This document shows positions 56,946 to 64,000 of a DNA stretch of 64,000 nucleotides, piece after piece; within the stretch, counting starts at the first letter, position 1; each line of letters starts with the position of its first letter. The notes under the pieces are model-generated. The model saw nothing but the letters and a program-made list of their open reading frames with translations. It did not search any database and was not told the origin of the DNA. Made by a program: the position numbers and the translations under genes. This DNA comes from Lepturacanthus savala. Taxonomy: Eukaryota; Chordata; Actinopteri; Scombriformes; Trichiuridae. The DNA lies in assembly GCA_030544235.1 (NCBI GenBank), contig CM060462.1:38175526-38239525 (forward strand), in the 5' to 3' direction.

Positions 56946-57984
56946 TCAAAGATCAATTATTTGCCCATAAAAATCATAAATAAAACATAAAAAACATATA
57001 ATTTGTTTCTATATGCAACAATATGCAAACATGAAAACATGTTTTACCATGTCATGTTGATGTGTAACTATATCATTAAGGTCAACGAATCCAAATAAAC
57101 AGGTATTAAGTCTAAAAATGTAATTTCTTTATCCATATTTATGATTTCAGCAGCAAATTTAATCAAAAAAAGCAACATTTTAAAGGAAATAAGAAATAAA
57201 TGTGCAATAGAGACTTACAGCATTAAATAGATATATACATGGCTTCAATGAGTTAAAAAAACTATTTATCCTTTATACAAAATAATTTGGGGGGATTATT
57301 CTAATAATCCATATACATGTCAGGGTTGTTTTCTCCATGTTCCCAAGAGGAAGGAACAGGAAGTTGATGACGTCATGTGACAGGAAGTGCTAGAAACTAT
57401 CATGTCACTGAAAAAACAAAATATAAAACAGGTCGACCTCAACACAAGAGGAGGGTTAATATAATATATCGATATAAACAGAGCTGACTGTAATTACTGG
57501 ACCTGCTGTGGGTGAAACAGGTTTTCAGTTCCAAACCGTCGCCCGGCAGCATCAGGGTCGTGACCCCATCTCCTTCCCATTGTCTCAACTAGAAGGATAA
57601 ACATGCAGGAGCCTCCTTCCCTCCCTGACCTCTATGAATATGTGTTTGACCTGTTGACATGACGAGTATTGATCATGTCTCTATTCAGCACCACTAAAGT
57701 TCCTGTGTAGCAGGTGTGAGTTGGTGTGAGTCGCCTCGTTTTCCCCTCGGAGAGTAATTGCTCGTCATAAAAGTAAAAGTTAATGAAGCTGGTGTCATTT
57801 CAGGCTGATTTCTTAGCGCTTTCAATATTCTGCCTCATTCCTGATGTGAAAAAGGAAAGAAAAAAATGCCAATACTCAGTTTACACAGCAGAGTCTGTTT
57901 AGTCTTTAACACATTGTCTCACTGTTTTCCTGTTAATTATCTCTTATGAATTCAACAGTAATTAACCTTAACTTAACTTAAGCC

Positions 57985-58345
57985 TGTTTTTGTTTAGTTC
58001 TCCTACTATAAATGATAATAAATCTGGAATATCTCATCTATGGAATCTAAACATGTGAGGTGAAGAGTCAGAATCAATTCATGTTGCTGTTATAGAGCAA
58101 ATGTAGTTAGAATATTAAAAAAAAAACAGATAAAATACTTTATTTAAAACTTAAAACAAGATTAAACTGACCCAGATCAATAGAAATTACACTATACAAC
58201 ATTATGTTGCTGTGACAGAGCAAATATAGTCAGAATATTACAAAAAATCATTTATTTAAGACTTAAAAAAGACAAAATTGACCGAAATCAGGGGAAAAAA
58301 TAAATGATCTGCAAAGCAAAGTTCAGTTATTCATAATATTTTCCA
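57985..58345 (+). repeat. Dispersed repeat family C, copy 4 (with internal duplication)
   Basis: CTACTATAAATGATAATAAATC, AACATGTGAGGTGAAGAGTCAG and CATGTTGCTGTTATAGAGC. The TGTTGCTGT...AGAGCAAAT.TAGT segment occurs twice (58082 and 58204), so part of the unit is duplicated. Confidence 0.75.
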
Positions 58346-58719
58346 AAATATGAGATTAAAACTTGGAATTATACGATTAAAACGTCTATATATAAGATAA
58401 AAATATATAACGAATATAACATGAGATGAGATAATTAGGATAACGAGGATAAATTGACCAAGAAAAAAAAAGAAAACTGCAAAATTATGATCCAATGGAA
58501 TAAAATAGTAATAAGTAGGATATTTTCACTTTTATTAAAAAACACTTGGAATAAGTTAATTATCTGCAAAGTTTAATTAGTTTAATCATTATTATATTGA
58601 TGATGTGGATATTGATGCAGATAAAATACTTCATCTAATGTTTTATACTGTGATTAATTAATACAACTCAATGCTTTTTGGGATTTTAACAGATTAACCA
58701 CACGTTTGACTTGTTGAGG

Positions 58720-59750
58720 CTTTGACCTTTGACTAAAACCCAGGAAATCAGTTTAATTATTAGCAGGTTTGCAATAATTAAACCTGATATCCACCTTTTT
58801 TCCTCCTGTTGTTGCTTCACATCAAACGGAAACTTCTCCGTCCGACTTGATAAACGCGAACGCGCCACTAGACAGACTGCAGGGAAAATGTTCCCAAGAA
58901 TAGCCGAGCGTATCATATATCATGCATCCCGCCATCTGTTCCGTACATTCAAAATGTTATTGCAATATTTAGAATTACAGATTATTCATGTAGGTGTAAT
59001 TAACGGAGTCGAAATCCAACAAATGGGAGGGGAGCTGCGATTAATTTCCAGACGTGTTTGAACAGGATCTATCTGGAGTAACTATTTAGGCTACGGTTGC
59101 CTAAGGGTTTACAGATGGGGAAAAAGAAGAAGGAAAAAAAATGGTAGCTCTAATTTTACCAGTTTTGGCAATGAATAACCCCCCTGTTGATCCCTGGTTG
59201 CAGAGTGAAGCCCACTTGATTGAATTCTTTGCATTTATTCCGCGAGACAAATTGACCCGATGAGAAGAACTGGGCCATAATAAGTGACTGAACTGAATAT
59301 AAAAAGGTCAACATCTGGCTGTTAGGGGGAAAAAAAAGGTGCTGCAGTGTGTAAACCAGTCCGCTCAGCGATGGCCCTGGGCTGCACATACATTTTACAT
59401 AACAACATGCAATCTACTGCATATTTAATGCTTAACATGACATTTCCCCCCCCACCATCGCCACCACCACCAGTACTGGTCCTTCAAACCCGCTTAAACA
59501 AGCTCGTCGTCTTCACCTCGGCACCAAACATGACATTTAAAGTCAACACAGCCATGAATTATACACAACGTCTTCATGCAGCTTCTCCACTTTACATTAT
59601 TTGCTCTATTAAATGTCATCAAATCCTACACATCATCACCGGACTGAGACGGGATTCCTCCTGCCGGCAATTTATCACGCTATCTTTCCCCCGAGATGCT
59701 GTTTGTGCATTTAATTATTCGTCTTTTATAACCTTTTAAAATCCAAAACC
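58720..59750. promoter_or_regulatory. Unique block with candidate conserved elements
   Basis: Repeat-free, complex sequence. 58880-59060 contains ATCATATATCATGCATCCCGCC and GTAATTAACGG, and 59340-59420 contains GCACATACATTTTACATAAC and ATGCATATTTAATG-like motifs, with AT-core homeodomain-type sites. The frames at 58729-59061 (110 codons) and 59347-59739 (130 codons) have no recognised domain. Enhancer function is inference. Confidence 0.3.
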
Positions 59751-60034
59751 ACCTGATACAGTTTCAGCGTTGAGTTTTATTCATATATTACATGATGAAG
59801 TGCTTTTATTTCTAGTAACCATCAATATATTGTTAAAAAAGAAAAGTATTTAACCTGTTAAAATCCTAAACCTCCTGATACAGGTTCAGTATTGACTTTT
59901 ATTCATAAATAGCATCTATATATCATTAATATCATCAATACAATAATAAAATATTAATAGTAAACCTCTATTTTATAGTGTTGCCATATGTTAACATTTA
60001 CTTTAAAAGTTGTGATTTAAAATCTGTTTTTTTA

Positions 60035-60342
60035 CAGTTAGGTGTGAAAAGGTGGCTTTTATTTTGAAGGACATTCAATTTATGAGGTCACATGACCAGG
60101 ATATCCTGTTTTGACATAAAGACTGTCTCACTTGAAGGTTGTCTTTGATTCAGAATTTGGTAAATTCTCACCATAAGAAATTTTATTCATTTATTTATTT
60201 TTTTCAATGTTCCCCTAATATGCTAAAGTAGATTTATTTCCATATATGGCAACAATATGCAAATGAGGTAAATTCCTAAAGTAACAACCTAATGGAGTCA
60301 CATTGACTTATATAGCATGAAACTGCCTTGACACTATGTTTG

Positions 60343-60421
<79 letters not shown>

Positions 60422-60470
60422 CATCGATTATTTAGGACATTTGTCTCATAATGTCTAAGTAATTTTATGC
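60035..60470 (+). repeat. Dispersed repeat family A, copy 9, with (TA)n insertion
   Basis: GGTGTGAAAAGGTGGC, TTTTATTTTGAAGGACATTC, GGTCACATGACCAGGATATCC, GGCAACAATATGCAAATGAGG, AACCTAATGGAGTCACATTGAC and CACTATGTTTGCAAC, then a TA array 60346-60417 and AATACATCGATTATTTAGGAC. The longest full-order copy. Confidence 0.85.
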
Positions 60471-60479
60471 AATAGAGGA

Positions 60480-60905
60480 TCAATATATCATCAGTAGTAG
60501 AGACTATTTAGATATTTAATTTAGATTTGAGCTGTTTGTGTGATTATTTAATTGGCTCCTTTTTAAACATCTTACAGAATATATTCTTTATGTTGTGGAA
60601 TGATCCTCAGTGGGATTTATAGGATTTTATGGACAAATAATTAATCTTTGAACTCTTATCTTATTTATTATTGAATTTTAACTAATTCATCTTATTTCAA
60701 GTTTCCCGCCCCCTGATTTGGGTCAGTTTGTTCTTGTTTTAAGTTTTAAATAAAGTTTTATTTTAGCTGTAGTATAAATTGATGTAGTAACCTCACATGT
60801 TGTAGATTTATTTATCTACATAACCTTTGTGGTTGTAGAAATATTTCAGATTTCTTGTCATTTATAGCAGGAAAACTAAAAAGTAAACCTGGGGTTTAAG
60901 TGGTT
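60480..60905 (-). repeat. Dispersed repeat family C, copy 5 (inverted)
   Basis: GACAAATAATTAATCTTTGAAC, CTGATTTGGGTCAGTTTG, CCTCACATGTTG and ATAGCAGGAAAACTAAAAAGTAAACC end in TTTAAGTGG: the family in reverse, about 420 bases. Confidence 0.75.
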
Positions 60906-61359
60906 TCACTTTTATTCCTGCAGTAAATAATAAATCCAGAGATCCTTCAACTCCTCTTCAGCAAAACACATCACATGAATCATCAGACATAAACTGACTG
61001 AACAATACAATTTAAGGCCAATCATTAAAAGACTCCCTTTAAATACTGAAAAAAAAATAAAAAGATAGATGAATGATACACTGATTACAAACATTTTTTT
61101 TCTTTTATTTTGAAAAACTGAATGACACACAGATTTAACTCAACAGTTTAAAACACTCGTTTTAAATAGATGTGAAGGACGTAAACAGTAAACACACTTT
61201 CCATATGGTTGTGTTGACAGCAGCAGTCTTTTATAATACAACTATGACACCAGTGACTGCTCCATTCAACTATAGAACGTGCTGCTGTGATGATGTGGAC
61301 ATTTACCCTTGAATATAATACGACTCCACTATGTGTGTGAATGCTGCTACAGTCTGAAA

Positions 61360-61500
61360 TATTCTAGAAGACGAGAGGAAGCAGGAAATAATCAGGTTTG
61401 AGAAGCTGGAACCAGAGAATTTGGACCTTTTCTCTTTAAAAATGACTCAAACTGATGAATCAATTATCAGAGTAGTTGGTGATTAATGTGACTGGCACAA
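61360..61500 (+). repeat. AATCGATT-type MITE-like repeat, distal copy (partial)
   Basis: GGAAATAATCAGGTTTGAGAAGC, TGGAACCAGAGAATTTGGACC, AAAATGACTCAAACTGATGAATCAATTATC and AGTTGGTGATTAA. Forward orientation, like the copies upstream of the promoter. Confidence 0.7.
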
Positions 61501-61789
61501 CGTTGTCCAGTCTATTTGTTTTTAATCATGTGTTCATAATAATAACCTTTTCATTCCTTTAATTCATTCATGTAAATTAGCAGCTTTTTACTTGTGTCTC
61601 ATTACTGTCAGATCCAAGCTGCTGACAGTTGTTGTTTGTCTCTTTCAGTTAAATGTTAAGATTTTGCCTAATTTCCTCGTTAATTTCCACTTCAATGCTG
61701 TGACGTCATTTCACTTTAAGACAGGAACAGGGTTAGAAGAATAGAAGAAAGAGAAAATGGTCAATTTAAATGTAAGAAGAAGCAACAGA
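61501..61789. other. Short intronic stretch before the satellite
   Basis: AT-rich, no frame or repeat recognised. Confidence 0.3.
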
Positions 61790-63482
61790 TATCAATAATC
61801 ACTATTAATAGTTATAGACTATCAATAATCACTATTAATGTATAATATCAGTTATAGATGATCAATAATCACTATTAATGTATAATATCAGTTATAGATG
61901 ATCAATAATCACTATTAATGTATAATATCAGTTATAGATTATCAATAATCACTATTAATGTATAATATCAGTTATAGATGATCAATAATCACTATTAATG
62001 TATAATATCAGTTATAGATGATCAATAATCACTATTAATGTATAATATCAGTTATAGATGATCAATAATCACTATTAATGTATAATATCAGTTATAGATG
62101 ATCAATAATCACTATTAATGTATAATATCAGTTATAGATGATCAATAATCACTATTAATGTATAATATCAGTTATAGATGATCAATAATCACTATTAATG
62201 TATAATATCAGTTATAGATGATCAATAATCACTATTAATGTATAATATCAGTTATAGATGATCAATAATCACTATTAATGTATAATATCAGTTATAGATG
62301 ATCAATAATCACTATTAATGTATAATATCAGTTATAGATGATCAATAATCACTATTAATGTATAATATCAGTTATAGATGATCAATAATCACTATTAATG
62401 TATAATATCAGTTATAGATGATCAATAATCACTATTAATGTATAATATCAGTTATAGATGATCAATAATCACTATTAATGTATAATATCAGTTATAGATG
62501 ATCAATAATCACTATTAATGTATAATATCAGTTATAGATGATCAATAATCACTATTAACGTATAATATCAGTTATAGATGATCAATAATCACTATTAACG
62601 TATAATATCAGTTATAGATGATCAATAATCACTATTAACGTATAATATCAGTTATAGATGATCAATAATCACTATTAATGTATAATATCAGTTATAGATG
62701 ATCAATAATCACTATTAATGTATAATATCAGTTATAGATGATCAATAATCACTATTAATGTATAATATCAGTTATAGATGATCAATAATCACTATTAATG
62801 TATAATATCAGTTATAGATGATCAATAATCACTATTAATGTATAATATCAGTTATAGATTATCAATAATCACTATTAATGTATAATATCAGTTATAGATG
62901 ATCAATAATCACTATTAATGTATAATATCAGTTATAGATGATCAATAATCACTATTAATGTATAATATCAGTTATATAGACTATCAATAATCACTATTAA
63001 TGTATAATATCAGTTATAGATGATCAATAATCACTATTAATGTATAATATCAGTTATAGATGATCAATAATCACTATTAATGTATAATATCAGTTATAGA
63101 TGATCAATAATCACTATTAATGTATAATATCAGTTATAGATGATCAATAATCACTATTAACGTATAATATCAGTTATAGATGATCAATAATCACTATTAA
63201 CGTATAATATCAGTTATAGATGATCAATAATCACTATTAACGTATAATATCAGTTATAGATGATCAATAATCACTATTAATGTATAATGTCAGTTATAGA
63301 TGATCAATAATCACTATTAATGTATAATGTCAGTTATAGATGATCAATAATCACTATTAATGTATAATATCAGTTATAGATGATCAATAATCACTATTAA
63401 TGTATAATATCAGTTATAGATGATCAATAATCACTATTAATGTATAATATCAGTTATAGATGATCAATAATCACTATTAATA
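61790..63482 (+). repeat. 40 bp satellite/minisatellite array, about 42 units
   Basis: The unit is ATCAATAATCACTATTAATG plus TATAATATCAGTTATAGATG, 40 bases, about 80% A+T. Units start at 61821 and repeat every 40 bases to 62941; one unit is 42 bases long (TATATAGACT), and the series resumes at 62983 to the end. Variation is very low: a TT or CT at the junction (61819, 61939, 62859, 62981), three consecutive AACG units at 62541-62660 and again at 63143-63262, and two ATAATGTCAG units at about 63285 and 63325. A single 30-base truncated unit begins the array. Confidence 0.97.
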
Positions 63483-64000
63483 TATAATGGATATATAATA
63501 TAATATATAATGGATTATTGTTATAGCTACAGCTCCGCTAGCACTATGTTCTTATATTAACACTGGTCAATAGACGCATGCTTTTATTTTGAAAGGCTGG
63601 TCATGGTTTAATCAATCAAACTGTACTTTATTAAAACACTGTATCTGTATTTACACACATATTCTCTCAGCTTTTAGCAGCTGCAGCCTCCAAACCAACA
63701 CTAGTTATTAGAATGTTATGTCAAAGGTCTGTAACCACGGCGACAGTCCAACATGTCATGTCTGGTCCATTCTAACAGACGACAATGGCGGCGTCTCCTC
63801 CCTCCTGCTCCTCCTGCAGCCTTTGCTCCTTCATGCACAGGAGGAGGAGTAAATGTCCTGTCTGCTGTTTGACAGGGAGCAGACTCATTAGTTCCCTCTA
63901 TAGATCTGCACTTCAGCGCGTGGAACCCGGGTCCAACGCTGTACAACCTGTAGAACGTGTGGAATGTGTAGAATCCTCCTCATTAGGAAACAGTGATTGT
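63483..64000. other. Intronic stretch at window end, no gene
   Basis: It contains a TA-rich edge and a TTTTATTTTGAA 12-mer at 63582. A GC-richer part at 63780-63860 has CTCCTCCTGC runs. The minus-strand 76-codon frame has no domain. Confidence 0.35.

Noticed and set aside
59347..59739. 130-codon open frame
   Set aside because: No domain, signal or codon pattern recognised; better read as unique non-coding sequence.
61790..63482. CRISPR-like regular array
   Set aside because: Units are contiguous 40-mers with no unique spacers, in a vertebrate intron; it is a satellite.

Overview
The window looks like teleost fish genomic DNA, probably a percomorph. It is AT-rich and intron-like, with many long dinucleotide arrays, fish-type non-LTR reverse-transcriptase scraps and numerous short non-autonomous repeats. 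The species cannot be named from the sequence alone.

Only one protein-coding gene can be supported: the 5' end of a plus-strand type II classical cadherin, most likely cadherin-8 (cdh8). A CpG-rich promoter region (about 4.5-6.2 kb) holds a predicted non-coding first exon that ends at a GTAAGT donor at 5350. Intron 1 is about 2.5 kb. Exon 2 (7825-8379) carries upstream ORFs and the first coding segment (8074-8379): signal peptide, short propeptide, RAKR furin site and the Trp2/Trp4 N-terminus of the mature adhesion domain. After the GTGAGT donor at 8380, no further cadherin exon was recognised. The remaining 55.6 kb is read as part of one very large intron, which fits the large 5' introns of vertebrate type II cadherin genes.

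Layout: 1-4.5 kb is upstream sequence with AATCGATT-type repeats, a reverse-transcriptase fragment, a 310 bp terminal-inverted-repeat element and a compound TA array. 4.5-8.4 kb is promoter, exon 1, intron 1 and exon 2. 8.7-13.7 kb is a dense run of the AATCGATT repeat, in the opposite orientation to the upstream copies. 14.4-14.9 kb is a long inverted-repeat foldback element. 19.4-20.5 kb is a tandem duplication of about 0.5 kb. 20.7-21.0 kb is CpG-rich. 22.2-30.9 kb holds five arrays of one diverged ~32 bp minisatellite, four in one orientation and one inverted, three of them between direct duplications of unrelated sequence. 31-47 kb and 51-61 kb are mosaics of at least five dispersed repeat families, many carrying the 12-mer TTTTATTTTGAA. 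48.4-49.9 kb is a cluster of TA, GGAA/GGA and CA arrays. 52.7-53.9 kb is a degenerate ~0.4 kb tandem repeat. 61.8-63.5 kb is a homogeneous 40 bp satellite of about 42 copies.

Almost all longer open reading frames are translations of simple or tandem repeats and are not listed as genes. I saw no RNA genes, CRISPR arrays or complete autonomous transposons. The notable features are repeat architecture and possible 5'UTR or enhancer control of cdh8, not a new multi-gene system.
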